A stretch of DNA of 64,000 nt, taken from the NCBI GenBank assembly GCA_045634085.1, contig JAZQZM010000086.1, positions 1 through 64,000 on the forward strand. Reading direction: 5' to 3'. The notes below the pieces were generated by a model. It saw nothing but the letters and a program-made list of their open reading frames with translations, was not told the DNA's origin and made no database searches. The translations under genes were made by a program, and so were the position numbers. Shown here piece by piece: positions 53,018-62,675 of the stretch. The DNA comes from HGM04593 sp045634085 (lineage in GTDB: Bacteria > Bacteroidota > Bacteroidia > Bacteroidales > Bacteroidaceae). The number at the start of each line of letters is the position of its first letter. The stretch's first letter is position 1.

Positions 53018-53051
53018 GACAGAGGCACTAAGCATGCTTAGTGCCTCTGTC
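53018..53051. terminator. Bidirectional terminator, glycosidase / FHA gene
   Basis: Two 17-base arms form a perfect palindrome (53018-53034 and 53035-53051) between convergent genes. Confidence 0.85.
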
Positions 53052-53075
53052 AGGTTTTATGATTATTGATATTTT

Positions 53076-53573
53076 TTACTCTTCTCCGTCGGGGGTGTGG
53101 AGTATAAGGGTTGTCGCACCCAATGTGATGATTGCTCCGTCCTCAATGAGCAGGCGTTCGCGGTTGCCGAGGATGCGGTTCATTACAAATGTTCCAACAA
53201 CACTCTGGTTATCGCGTATGGTATATGTGAGTTCGCCGTTGTAACCGCGTTTTACGTTGATGATGCAGTGGCGGCGGTCCATGCTCGGGTCGCTTGTCTC
53301 AATGGGGTGTGATATTACAGTACCCTTGTTATAACGTCCCAGCATGTTGTCACCTTCGCACAATGGGATAATCTGCTTGAAACAGAATGTGTTCTCGATG
53401 ACAACCACATGTCCGAAATCCTCGGTCTGTATATCCTCGCTGTTCTCGCCAATGCGTATGGTAAAACTCTTGCGGCAATGCTCGCATTCGAAAACCAGTG
53501 CTTGACCCTCCTTGTAGCCTGTAGCGTCAAAGTCAATGGCATGGTCGCATTTTGGGCATATGATCTTGCTCAT
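53076..53573 (-). CDS. Zinc-ribbon plus FHA-domain protein
   Basis: The 165-aa protein begins with a zinc ribbon (CPKCD near residue 6, CEHC near residue 31). From about residue 70 it is a forkhead-associated domain with LGRYNKG, the conserved DRRHCIINV (phosphothreonine contact), VVGTFVMNRI and DGAIITLGATTLIL. FHA domains bind phosphothreonine and imply a Ser/Thr kinase partner, not seen in this window. It lies 40 bases downstream of the HU/SPOR gene on the same strand, perhaps linking phosphorylation with cell-envelope division functions. Confidence 0.88.
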   Translation of the reverse strand: MSKIICPKCDHAIDFDATGYKEGQALVFECEHCRKSFTIRIGENSEDIQTEDFGHVVVIENTFCFKQIIPLCEGDNMLGRYNKGTVISHPIETSDPSMDRRHCIINVKRGYNGELTYTIRDNQSVVGTFVMNRILGNRERLLIEDGAIITLGATTLILHTPDGEE

Positions 53574-53613
53574 GTGTAACGTGAGATAACGGATTTCTTG
53601 ATTAGGAACTTAA

Positions 53614-54660
53614 TTAGTGAGTGAGTACCCATGCATCGGGGAAAGTGTTCTTTACCTCGGAAAGGGCATCGGTTGCCTCCTCGTTGCTGCTGTAAGTGCC
53701 ATAGGCAATACGGAAACGTCCGTTACCCTCGACAACAGAGTAGTTGGCCTCTTTTTTTGCCGACAGCTCCTTTATTGCAAGCTGAGCCTTATCAGCATTA
53801 GGGGTACTTGCAACTATGATTGAGAAACTCTTTGAAACGATTGTCTCTTCAACTTCCGGGGCTGGCTCAACTGCAGCTAGTTCTTCAATAACAGCCGCGG
53901 TAACAGTATTTTCTTTCTCGCACATGGTTTCAACAGGAGTCGCGTCACACTCTGCAGTCGTGAATTCCTCTGTAATGATGTTCTCTGTTACAGTATCGGC
54001 AACGGGTGCAATCTCAAAAGAACCCTCAACGGTACTTTCCTGAATGCTATTTTGTGCAACAATGTCATTCTTCTGTGTCTTTGAAGCGGAAGATGTTACA
54101 AAACCAGCCTGCATTGAAGGCTCATATGCATTGTCACCAACGGGCGATACGAACAGGAATGTTATTACAATGGCTGCAGCCACTGCTGCTATCCTTTGGA
54201 ATGTGCTATGCTTGATTACAATCTCCTTCTTCTCAATATTGCGCAATGGCTGTATTACAAGTGGTTCGAAACCGAAATTGTACGGGTCATCAATGCCATT
54301 GGGCGCTTGGTCAAATGAAATCTTGCCATTGACATTGATACAGAATGTTCCAAGTTCGCCAAAGCGTACTGTTCCTTTTGTCGAGAGTTCCTTGCGCAGT
54401 GCTGCAATGTCATCGCGCAACATCTTCCCGGCTTCATCGTACGAAAGATGCTGGGCATAGATGTATTCCGACACAAGCAGTGCGTCGTCAACGGTAACTT
54501 GGGGGTTGAAACCCAACGCACGGTGCGGGGGCATGAATGTCAAGGCATCAATGTTGTATGATGCCGGTACATTGTGTGCCAAAAAGGCACCCAATCCCGG
54601 AATTATCACGCAGTCATACTGCGCAACAAGTCTTGTTGTATATTTAACCAAATTTTCCAC
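53614..54660 (-). CDS. HU-like (CCDC81-type) domain protein with membrane helix and SPOR domain
   Basis: The GTG at 54660 gives MENLVKYTTRLVAQYDCVII, the standard N-terminus of the Bacteroidota HU-CCDC81 family. The longer frame adds 24 unlike residues. Two HU-like domains occupy about 1-150 (VIIPGLGAFLAH; LGTFCINVNGKISF). One membrane helix lies near 175-193 (IAAVAAAIVITFLFVSP). An acidic linker of about 80 residues and a C-terminal SPOR domain (about 275-348) follow. SPOR domains bind denuded peptidoglycan at the septum, so the protein may link the nucleoid or cytoplasm with the division site. Confidence 0.88.
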   Translation of the reverse strand: MENLVKYTTRLVAQYDCVIIPGLGAFLAHNVPASYNIDALTFMPPHRALGFNPQVTVDDALLVSEYIYAQHLSYDEAGKMLRDDIAALRKELSTKGTVRFGELGTFCINVNGKISFDQAPNGIDDPYNFGFEPLVIQPLRNIEKKEIVIKHSTFQRIAAVAAAIVITFLFVSPVGDNAYEPSMQAGFVTSSASKTQKNDIVAQNSIQESTVEGSFEIAPVADTVTENIITEEFTTAECDATPVETMCEKENTVTAAVIEELAAVEPAPEVEETIVSKSFSIIVASTPNADKAQLAIKELSAKKEANYSVVEGNGRFRIAYGTYSSNEEATDALSEVKNTFPDAWVLTH

Positions 54661-54826
54661 GTAACAAAAATAATGAAAAAATGCTATACGGCAAAGGAAC
54701 GCCTGCAATTTTTTTTTGTATAGGACTGCCATAAAAGTCTTTATGTCGGCTCTAAGGACAGCATATTAAAGTACACGAGGGTGACTTTCAAGGTCATCCT
54801 CGTGTATATTGACTCAATTATCTTGT

Positions 54827-56602
54827 TCAGTTGAACAGTTCGTCGCGCTGGACATAAGCGATGATTTCACCACGGTTCACGTGTGCGCCCTGTTGTGCGC
54901 ATACCTCTACAACGCGGCCTCCCAAACCAGTAGCTACAGGCTGGAGTTCTCCCCATGGAGTGATTATGGCGCAGAACATTTCGTCCGGGTTAACGTGGCT
55001 GCCTATTGCCGGCGGTAGTGATACTCCTTCAAGAGCAACCTCCCATACAACCTGCCCTTTGACCGGGGCAACAATCGGATCAGCCTTTGCATGCTTTATG
55101 GCCTTTATCTCCTCTATACTTATTCCCTTTGCTGCCATCTCGCTATCCTTTGCCTTCTCAATGTCGGCAAGGAAACGTTCCTTGGCAACGCCACTCTTGT
55201 AGTCGCGATACTGTCGTTCGTGCATTGCAAACTCCCAGAGTTCTTCATCGTCCTGGCCGGTATCCCAACCAAGTTCCTGCATCTCCTTGCGGTAGTTGTC
55301 AAGAGCATCGGGGTAGAAACTCTGCGGGTCGGCTGTTGTGAACTCGTAACCTTTTTCTTTGGCAAGCTCCTTTATTTCTGGCGCAACATCACCAGGCAAA
55401 CGCCCACTCTTGCCAAGAATCATGGCCCACATACTCTCGTGCATGCGGCTGAAACGTGGCTCGTCCTGTGCCTGTGACAGGAGGTTCATGAGTGCAATGT
55501 TCTTTACATATTGGCTGAATGGTGTAACAAGTGGGGGATAGCCCACGCGTGGCCACACGTAAGCAACCTCGTTGAACAATTCGACCATGAGCTCATCGAG
55601 AGTATAAGTCGGTTTGCCTTTTCCTTGCAGTATGCTGTTTATACCTTTGTGTACTCCGGCAAGGTCGGACATCATGGAGCCCATCATGCCGCCGGGCAGT
55701 CCGCTTGTAAGTAGCAGTGAACTCATGAGCTTGTTGTTGTTGTCCATAAAGATGCCCAACCAATCATCAATGAACTCCTGAGTAAGGCTGCGTGCCTTCA
55801 TATAGGCGTTCATGTTGATTTCGGGTACTTTGAAACCGGCATCCTTGAGCATTGCCTGTACGCTTATGATATCCGGGTGGACCTTACCCCATGATAATGG
55901 CTCTATCGCTGTGTCAATGATGTCACATCCGTTTTTGCACACTTCAAGTATCGATGCCATAGAAAGACCGGGGCCTGAGTGTCCGTGGTACTGGATTATT
56001 ATTTCGGGGTGTTTCTCCTTAATGCTCTTGGTCAGTCGTCCAAGGAATGCTGGACGTCCTATTCCGGCCATGTCCTTCAAGCATATTTCTGTTGCTCCTG
56101 CTTCGATGAGTTCATCGGCAATGTTGCTGTAGTACTCAACGGTGTGGATTGGGGAACTTGTAATGCAGAGTGTTGCCTGAGGAATCATTCCTGCCTCAAG
56201 TGCATATCTTATTGACGGAATTATGTTGCGTGTATCGTTCAAACCGCAGAAAATGCGTGTAATATCAACACCCTGCGCCTTCTTTACCTTATACATCATG
56301 CGTCTTACATCGGCAGGAACCGGGAACATGCGCAGTGCATTCAGGGCTCTGTCGAGCATGTGTGTCTGTATGCCGGCCTCATTGAACGGCTTGGTAAAGC
56401 GCCTTACAGCCTTGTTCGGATTCTCGCCTGCCATCAGATTCACCTGCTCAAATGCTCCGCCGTTTGTCTCTACACGGGCAAAACAACCCATCTCTATGAT
56501 TGCGGGCGCTATTCTCTCCAACTGTTCAGCCAATGGCTGGAATTTGCCAGATGATTGGTACATGTCACGGTAGACCAAACTGAATTTAATCTCTTTTTCC
56601 AT
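54827..56602 (-). CDS. Pyruvate/oxaloacetate carboxyltransferase-type protein without biotin lysine
   Basis: The ATG at 56602 gives MEKEIKFSLVYRDMYQSSGK and 591 aa. Residues about 1-300 form a carboxyltransferase TIM barrel: YRDMYQSSG (metal Asp), EICLKDMAGIG (active-site Lys) and YHGHSGPGLSMA (metal His). A conserved PYC/OADA domain follows to about residue 490. The C-terminal 80 residues look like a biotinyl domain (APVKGQVVWEVALEGV, GGRVVEVCAQQGAHVNRGEII), but the AMKM motif is replaced by ITPWGE, so there is no lysine for biotin. It may use a separate biotin carrier or have another role. Confidence 0.85.
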   Translation of the reverse strand: MEKEIKFSLVYRDMYQSSGKFQPLAEQLERIAPAIIEMGCFARVETNGGAFEQVNLMAGENPNKAVRRFTKPFNEAGIQTHMLDRALNALRMFPVPADVRRMMYKVKKAQGVDITRIFCGLNDTRNIIPSIRYALEAGMIPQATLCITSSPIHTVEYYSNIADELIEAGATEICLKDMAGIGRPAFLGRLTKSIKEKHPEIIIQYHGHSGPGLSMASILEVCKNGCDIIDTAIEPLSWGKVHPDIISVQAMLKDAGFKVPEINMNAYMKARSLTQEFIDDWLGIFMDNNNKLMSSLLLTSGLPGGMMGSMMSDLAGVHKGINSILQGKGKPTYTLDELMVELFNEVAYVWPRVGYPPLVTPFSQYVKNIALMNLLSQAQDEPRFSRMHESMWAMILGKSGRLPGDVAPEIKELAKEKGYEFTTADPQSFYPDALDNYRKEMQELGWDTGQDDEELWEFAMHERQYRDYKSGVAKERFLADIEKAKDSEMAAKGISIEEIKAIKHAKADPIVAPVKGQVVWEVALEGVSLPPAIGSHVNPDEMFCAIITPWGELQPVATGLGGRVVEVCAQQGAHVNRGEIIAYVQRDELFN

Positions 56603-57126
56603 GATTCTTTCTATTTTAAGGGTATGGGGCAGTGTCGTGCTGCCCTTGTCCGTTATGTTATTTTTGTTTTTCGCTTTCTGCAAAGTTAGTCTCTTTATTC
56701 ATATAAACTAATTTTTAGGTTCTTTTTTTGTTTTACTTCAGACACTGCTTTTGCTGCCTGTAAAAATAGGGAACGGTTGATTGCTTAAAGAAAAGCCTGC
56801 CGCAGTCGTTTTGGGCGTTGCTGGCCGAGCATGGGAATGGTGTATTGTTACTTCATGTCAATACGTGTATTTTTGTTCATAAGATACATTTTATCTTGTA
56901 AAATGTGGTGAATATTCGGTTTTTTGGCATTTTTCAAATGTTTCTGTGGCATAATTTCGCCACTAAATACAAAATTTTACCACATATTTAGGGTTTTCGC
57001 CAAGAAACTCAGGTGTACATCGCTAAAATGCTGATTTTTGAAAATGAAGTGCGACATTTGCATACATAATCGGTCAAATAAACCGGGTTCTTAAGAATTT
57101 ATACAATCTGTATTGTTATTATATTT
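56603..57126. other. Divergent intergenic region with nested inverted repeats
   Basis: No gene is supported here. On the minus strand TAACTTTGC (56680-56688) is the -7 element for the carboxyltransferase. On the plus strand TTTG at 56872 and TATCTTGT at 56892 may start a long leader. That leader has AAGATA/TATCTT (56881-56897), ATGTGGT/ACCACAT (56903-56909 and 56979-56985) and, inside it, GTGGC/GCCAC (56946-56963). Confidence 0.45.
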
Positions 57127-58806
57127 ATGAAACATTTCCTATATTACATCGAGGATTCCATAAAGAACAATTGGGACAGGCCTGCTGTGTCGAATTATGG
57201 GGCAAACGGTTTTACTTATGGCGAAGTGGCAGCCCGTGTCGCAAAGTTGCACGTGTTGTTTGAGTGCTATGGTATTGCCAAGGGTGAGCATGTCGCGATA
57301 GCTGCACGCAATTCGGCAGAGTGGTGTGTCGCCTTTATTGGTATTACAAGCTATGGCGCTGTCGCAGTTCCGTTGTTGCCCGATTTCTTGCCCGAAAATA
57401 TCATTCAACTGACAAAACTGTCGGACAGTAGACTTCTGCTTGTAGACAAGAATATTCTCGCCGCCCTCAAACGTGACGGTCACTCTGCTGCCTTTGACAG
57501 TAGTGAAGTCTTTATCGGGGTATTCGACATCTGTTCCTATTCTCCTGTTGAGGGCTGCAAGTGCAATACCTGTGTATTACCTGATGATGTTGAAAAGGAA
57601 TTTGAAAAGAAGTATCCTGCCGGAGTGTCGGTGTCGGATGTCGATTATTCCGGTCATGACGTAGATGCGCTTGCGGTAATAAGCTATACATCAGGGACCA
57701 GTAGTTCGCCTAAGGGCGTGATGCTGCCGGCACGTTCACTTTCAGCAAATGTGGAAATTGCAAGACGTCTGGTACCTATTGCGCATCAGGAACCCGGTGC
57801 ATCGCTTTCGATATTACCGTTGGCACATATCTTTGGCCTGGCATTTGATTTTTTGTTCCTCTTCTCTTGCGGTTGCCATATAAATATTTTTACCGAGAAA
57901 CCGGTACCGGCTCGTCTTCTAAGGGCATTGGCCGATGTTAAGCCGTTCATATTCCTTACTGTTCCATTGCTTGTGGAGAAAATTTTCCGTTCTAAGGTGA
58001 TTCCTGTGTTGAACAAACCTTCAATGAAGTTCCTTACTTCAATTCACGGTGTGCGCCAGCTCATTTACCGCAAGATACGTAAAACGATACTTGGTACGTT
58101 TGGCGGAAACCTGCATAAGTCGGGTTTCTTCATCGGTGGAGCAGCAATCAGTCAGGACGTTGAGGATGTAATGAAAAGAATAGGCATTCCATTTGCAGTC
58201 GGCTACGGAATGACAGAGTGTGGCCCTCTTATCAGTTATACCGCATCGTCACATCCTTATATTGATGACAGGGGTGGTATTGCCTCGCCCACAATTGAAC
58301 TCAGAATAGATTCGGAAAATCCCGCAACCGTTCCAGGCGAAATACAGGTGCGTGGTGCTGTGGTGACTACCGGTTATTATAACAACGACGAGGCTACAAA
58401 GAACTCCTTCACAACTGACGGGTGGTTGAAGACTGGTGATATGGGTATACAGGACAAATATGGCACTGTTTTCATCAAGGGTCGTTGCAAGAACATGATT
58501 CTCACCGCCAGCGGACAGAATATCTACCCTGAGGAGATTGAGGAACTCATTAACCGAATTCCTTGCGTCGCCGAATCTCTGGTTGTTGGGCGTAACCACG
58601 CGCTTGTGGCACTTGTAGTTGCCGATTCCGATGCTTTGAAGGCTGCCGGGATTGCGCAGGGCGAAGTACAGGGCTATTATGACAACAATGTTCTTGCGCT
58701 TAACTCAAAACTTCCTGCATACAGTCAGATAAGCCGTTGCGAGATTATGACAGAACCCTTTGAGAAGACTCCAAAACTCAGTATAAAGAGATTTATGTAT
58801 AGATGA
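57127..58806 (+). CDS. AMP-forming acyl ligase, array copy 1
   Basis: The 559-aa protein is an adenylate-forming enzyme of the acyl-CoA/long-chain fatty acid ligase type. Motifs in order are SYTSGTSSSPKGVML (P-loop, about 190), LPLAHIFGLAFD, GYGMTECGPLISY (about 365), GWLKTGDMG, IKGRCKNMI and the terminal PKLSIKRFMYR that carries the catalytic lysine. It activates a carboxylate with ATP; the acceptor may be CoA or a carrier protein, and neither substrate is known. It is the first of four related genes in tandem; copy 2 follows after 41 bases and is probably co-transcribed. Confidence 0.9.
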   Translation: MKHFLYYIEDSIKNNWDRPAVSNYGANGFTYGEVAARVAKLHVLFECYGIAKGEHVAIAARNSAEWCVAFIGITSYGAVAVPLLPDFLPENIIQLTKLSDSRLLLVDKNILAALKRDGHSAAFDSSEVFIGVFDICSYSPVEGCKCNTCVLPDDVEKEFEKKYPAGVSVSDVDYSGHDVDALAVISYTSGTSSSPKGVMLPARSLSANVEIARRLVPIAHQEPGASLSILPLAHIFGLAFDFLFLFSCGCHINIFTEKPVPARLLRALADVKPFIFLTVPLLVEKIFRSKVIPVLNKPSMKFLTSIHGVRQLIYRKIRKTILGTFGGNLHKSGFFIGGAAISQDVEDVMKRIGIPFAVGYGMTECGPLISYTASSHPYIDDRGGIASPTIELRIDSENPATVPGEIQVRGAVVTTGYYNNDEATKNSFTTDGWLKTGDMGIQDKYGTVFIKGRCKNMILTASGQNIYPEEIEELINRIPCVAESLVVGRNHALVALVVADSDALKAAGIAQGEVQGYYDNNVLALNSKLPAYSQISRCEIMTEPFEKTPKLSIKRFMYR

Positions 58807-58847
58807 TATTTATCTTACTTTATGTTTTTTAAAAAGAAAATAAATAT

Positions 58848-60521
58848 ATGAAACACTATCTGTCATACATTGATGAATCGATTAAAGCCAATTGGAACCG
58901 TCCTGCTTTAAGCAATTATGGTGCGAATACATTGACTTATGGTGTTGTTGCATCTGAGATTGAGAGGATGCATCTGTTTTTTGAGAAGTGCGGGATAAAG
59001 AGAGGTGAGAAGATTGCCCTTTGTGCAAGAAACTGTGCTGAGTGGTGTGTCGCATACTTTGCCATTGTTACATACGATGCCGTGTGCGTGCCGCTGTTGG
59101 CCGATTTCCTTCCGCAGAACATACTTGACCTCACCAGTGTCTCGGACAGTCGCCTGTTGTTGCTCGACAAGAATATATATGCGAACCTGAAGCGTGACAA
59201 TATAATTCCTCAGTTCTCAGGTATCAATGGCTTCTGCGGTCTTGTGGATGTCGTGGGGCTTGAAATACGTGAGAACTGCAACGGACATCTTGATGGGGTT
59301 GTAGACGCTGTGGAAAAATCCTTTACGGCACGTTTTCCTCATGGCGTCACACCCAAAAATGTCAATTACAAAAGGGATAATCTTGATGCCCTGGCTGTCA
59401 TAAGCTACACATCCGGCACCAGCAGTTCACCCAAAGGTGTCATGCTTACGGCCCGTTCAATTTCGTCGAATGTACAGTATGCGCTTGACAATATACCGGC
59501 TACATGTGAGGATAAGATACTTTCCATACTCCCTTTGGCTCACATCTTTGGACAGATATTCGATTTTGTCTATCCTTTTGCATCAGGTTGTCACATCAAT
59601 ATCTTTACAGAGAAACCTGTTCCGGCCCGATTGTTGAAGGCATTGGCCGATGTAAAACCATATATGTTCCTCACGGTGCCTCTGCTTATAGAGAAAATTT
59701 TCCGTGGCAAGGTGATGCCTACATTGGAGTCGGGCAAAATGCGTGTTCTGCTTGCGATACCCGGAGTGAGGTCGCTGATATACAAGAAAGTGCGTACAAT
59801 GCTTGTCGATACTTTTGGCGGCAACATCACTAAAGGTGGTGTGATTATCGGCGGTGCTGCACTCAATAAGGATGTAGAGGCTGTAATGAAGAAGATAAAG
59901 TTCCCTTATACTGTAGGTTATGGAATGACGGAATGCGGTCCATTGTTGAGCTATAACCGATGGCAGGATTTTGTGATGCGTTCATGTGGCAGGGTAGCAC
60001 ACCCGGGTGTGGAGATACGTATCGATTCTGAGGATGCAGCCAATATTCCGGGTGAGATTCAGGCTAAAGGCGATTCTGTAATGACTGGGTATTATAAGAA
60101 CAGCGACGCCACAAAGGCCGCATTCACCTCTGATGGTTGGCTCAAGACCGGTGATATGGGACTCATGGACAAGGATGAGAACATCTTCATCAAGGGCCGT
60201 TGCAAGAATATGATTCTCACCGCTAACGGACAGAATGTCTACCCCGAGGAGATTGAGGATTTGATAAACCAGTTACCGCTTGTTGCCGAGTCACTGGTTG
60301 TGGGTCGCAAGCATGGACTTGTAGCTCTTGTTGTGCCGAAGGAGGATGCTGCAACTGAGTCTGGTCTTTCTGCAAAACAACTGCGCGAGAGTATTGAGGC
60401 CGATGTCTTTGCCTTGAATAGCAGGCTGCCCGTGTACAGCCGTATTACGGCATGTGAACTCAAGGAAGAACCTTTTGAAAAGACCCCGAAATTGAGCATT
60501 AAAAGATTCATGTACAAGTAA
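58848..60521 (+). CDS. AMP-forming acyl ligase, array copy 2
   Basis: This 557-aa paralogue closely follows copy 1: KHYLSYIDESIKANWNRPAL at the N-terminus, YTSGTSSSPKGVML, LPLAHIFGQIFD, GYGMTECGPLLSY, GWLKTGDMG, QNVYPEEIEDLI, and final PKLSIKRFMYK with the catalytic lysine. Copies 1 and 2 share the SSSPKG P-loop and the INIFTEKPVPARLL segment, and so form one pair within the array. The leader between copies 1 and 2 is too short for a clear promoter. Its substrate is unknown. Confidence 0.9.
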   Translation: MKHYLSYIDESIKANWNRPALSNYGANTLTYGVVASEIERMHLFFEKCGIKRGEKIALCARNCAEWCVAYFAIVTYDAVCVPLLADFLPQNILDLTSVSDSRLLLLDKNIYANLKRDNIIPQFSGINGFCGLVDVVGLEIRENCNGHLDGVVDAVEKSFTARFPHGVTPKNVNYKRDNLDALAVISYTSGTSSSPKGVMLTARSISSNVQYALDNIPATCEDKILSILPLAHIFGQIFDFVYPFASGCHINIFTEKPVPARLLKALADVKPYMFLTVPLLIEKIFRGKVMPTLESGKMRVLLAIPGVRSLIYKKVRTMLVDTFGGNITKGGVIIGGAALNKDVEAVMKKIKFPYTVGYGMTECGPLLSYNRWQDFVMRSCGRVAHPGVEIRIDSEDAANIPGEIQAKGDSVMTGYYKNSDATKAAFTSDGWLKTGDMGLMDKDENIFIKGRCKNMILTANGQNVYPEEIEDLINQLPLVAESLVVGRKHGLVALVVPKEDAATESGLSAKQLRESIEADVFALNSRLPVYSRITACELKEEPFEKTPKLSIKRFMYK

Positions 60522-60734
60522 TATTCCTTAAATGTGAATTATTGTTAAAAAGATGTATTTTTTGTACTAGTTAGTAATGAAATAGTGTTGATTTTTAGTT
60601 AATCATTAAGAAATATATAATATATTTGAAAAAAATATAAGAAATTTGCATCCGATTAATCGGGAGGTATGTATCTTTATGACATCCCAATAAATATAAA
60701 TAAGGTTATTCACAAACATTCATTATAAGGATTT

Positions 60735-62414
60735 ATGAAACACTTTGTAAGCATTTTCAATGAATCAGTAAAGACAAACTGGGATTATCCTGCAGTTACC
60801 AACTTTGGTGGTGTTACTTACACTTATGCCCAGATGGCAGAGTGCATTGCCAAATATCATATACTTTTCAAGCAGTCTGGTATTGAAAAAGGCGAGAAGG
60901 TTGCGCTTTATGCACGCAACTCGGCAGAATGGGTAAACGCATACTTTGCAACATTGACCTATGGTGCAGTTACAGTACCTTTCTTGCCCGATTTCATTCC
61001 TTCGGCAGTATCGGAGCTCGCTTCATTCTCGGAGTGCAAGATGCTCCTTGCCGATGATATTGCAATCAAGGGTCTCAAGGAGAACGAAACCAACATAAAG
61101 ATGCTCGAGAAAACAGCCGGTTTCTCAGGCATCGTAAACATCAAGGACCTCAGTGTCGACTATGTTTCTCTCAACTCTTTGGGTGAGGCTCACGACAAGA
61201 TGGACAAGCTCTTTGCCGAGCAGTATCCTGCAGGATTGACTGTTGCTGACGTGAATTATAATGGCGATGAACGCGACATGGAGGATGTAGTAGAGATAAG
61301 TTTTACTTCGGGTACAACCAGCGCAACATCAAAGGGTGTTGTCCTGCCTGCACGTTCTTTGTCGGTAAACCTTGAGTTCGCACAGCGCGAGATTCCTGTC
61401 GTAGACCGCGGTCACATCTTCGCCATCCTTCCAATGGCACACATGTTCGGCCAGACATTTGACGTGCTCTTCCCACTCTCAAGCGGATGTCACGTATTCG
61501 TAATGCCCGGCAAGCCTACACCGGCTCGTCTGTTGGGTGGTTTGGCAGCAGTAAAGCCATTCATGTTCCTCACTGTTCCTTTGGTGATAGAGAAGATTTT
61601 CAAGTCAAAGGTGTTCCCTGCAACACGCAAGTCTCCTGCAAAGTTCCTGCTTAAGGTACCCGGGCTTGACAAGATTGTTCTCAACAAGATACGCAAATCA
61701 TTGCTTACAGCATTCGGAGGTAACTTTACAACCGGTCTCATTATCGGTGGTGCAGCCCTTAACCGCGAAGTTGAGGACTTGCTTAAGCGCATGAAGTTCC
61801 CTTACGTTGTGGGTTATGGTATGACAGAGTGTGGTCCGCTTATCTCTTATCGCGACAAGAGTGAGTATGTGAAGTACTCTTGCGGTACCAAGGCTCATCC
61901 AATTGAATTGCGCATTGATTCGTCTAACCCACGCCGTGTACTTGGTGAAATCCAGGTTAAGGGTGACGCAGTGATGCTTGGCTATTATAATAATGAGGAG
62001 GCTACAAAGGCTGTGTTTACAAGCGACGGTTGGCTCAAGACCGGTGACATGGGTATTCTTGACTCTAAGGAGAACCTTTTCATCAAGGGCCGTTGCAAGA
62101 ATATGATTCTAACAGGTAGCGGACAGAATATCTAACCCTAGGAGATTGAGGACAAGATAAAGAACTTGCCATACGTTGTAGAGTCTCTGGTTGTGGGACG
62201 TAACAATGCACTTGTAGCGCTTGTTGTTGCCGATTACGAGGCAGCCAAGAAGGATGGTCTCGGTGATGAGGAACTTGCGAAACTTATCGATACCAATGTC
62301 CTTGCTCTCAATGCAGAACTTGCAGCATACAGCAAGATAGGATACACTGAAATCCGCAAGGAGCAGTTCGAGAAGACTCCAAAGCAGAGCATCAGACGTT
62401 TCATGTACAAGTAA
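60735..62414 (+). pseudogene. AMP-forming acyl ligase, array copy 3, interrupted by two stop codons
   Basis: The frame encodes a normal ligase from MKHFVSIFNESVKTNWDYPA through SFTSGTTSATSKGVVL, GYGMTECGPLISY and IKGRCKNMI. It then meets TAA (62133-62135) and TAG (62139-62141) inside the conserved NIYPEEIE motif. The intact paralogues read ATCTACCCTGAGGAG here, while this copy reads ATCTAACCCTAGGAG. An A gained and a G lost would explain it and keep the frame. After the stops the same frame continues to a normal end, PKQSIRRFMYK. The 466-aa product would lack the C-terminal lid and its catalytic lysine. A pseudogene, a sequencing error or stop read-through are all possible. Confidence 0.8.
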
Positions 62415-62456
62415 AATATCCTGTTACATATAAACTGATTGATAGTTTTGGTAAAG

Positions 62457-62497
62457 AAAAATCGGAAATGTGTTGCACATTTCCGATTTTCCTTTTT
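62457..62497 (+). terminator. Terminator after ligase copy 3
   Basis: AAAATCGGAAATGTG and CACATTTCCGATTTT pair around TTG, then CCTTTTTT follows. Copy 4 therefore needs its own promoter. Confidence 0.9.
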
Positions 62498-62628
62498 TAT
62501 TTGTCTTTAGCTACGGATATGTACAAGTTTGTAACGATTCTGTAAAAAAGAAATTTGTGGATTTCTTAAATTTTGCACAAAAGGTGCTGTTTTGTGCAAA
62601 AATTGTTGCAGGTTTCAAAAAAAATATA

Positions 62629-62637
62629 GAAATTTGC
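62629..62637 (+). promoter_or_regulatory. Putative -7 element of ligase copy 4 (shared with copy 3)
   Basis: GAAATTTGC, within AGAAATTTGCA followed by CCCG, is repeated before copy 3 at 60641-60649 (AGAAATTTGCA followed by TCCG). Both lie downstream of an A-rich AAATATA tract. The shared sequence suggests common control of copies 3 and 4. Confidence 0.45.
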
Positions 62638-62675
62638 ACCCGGTTTTGAGAACAAGTAATCAATCACGCTATAAT

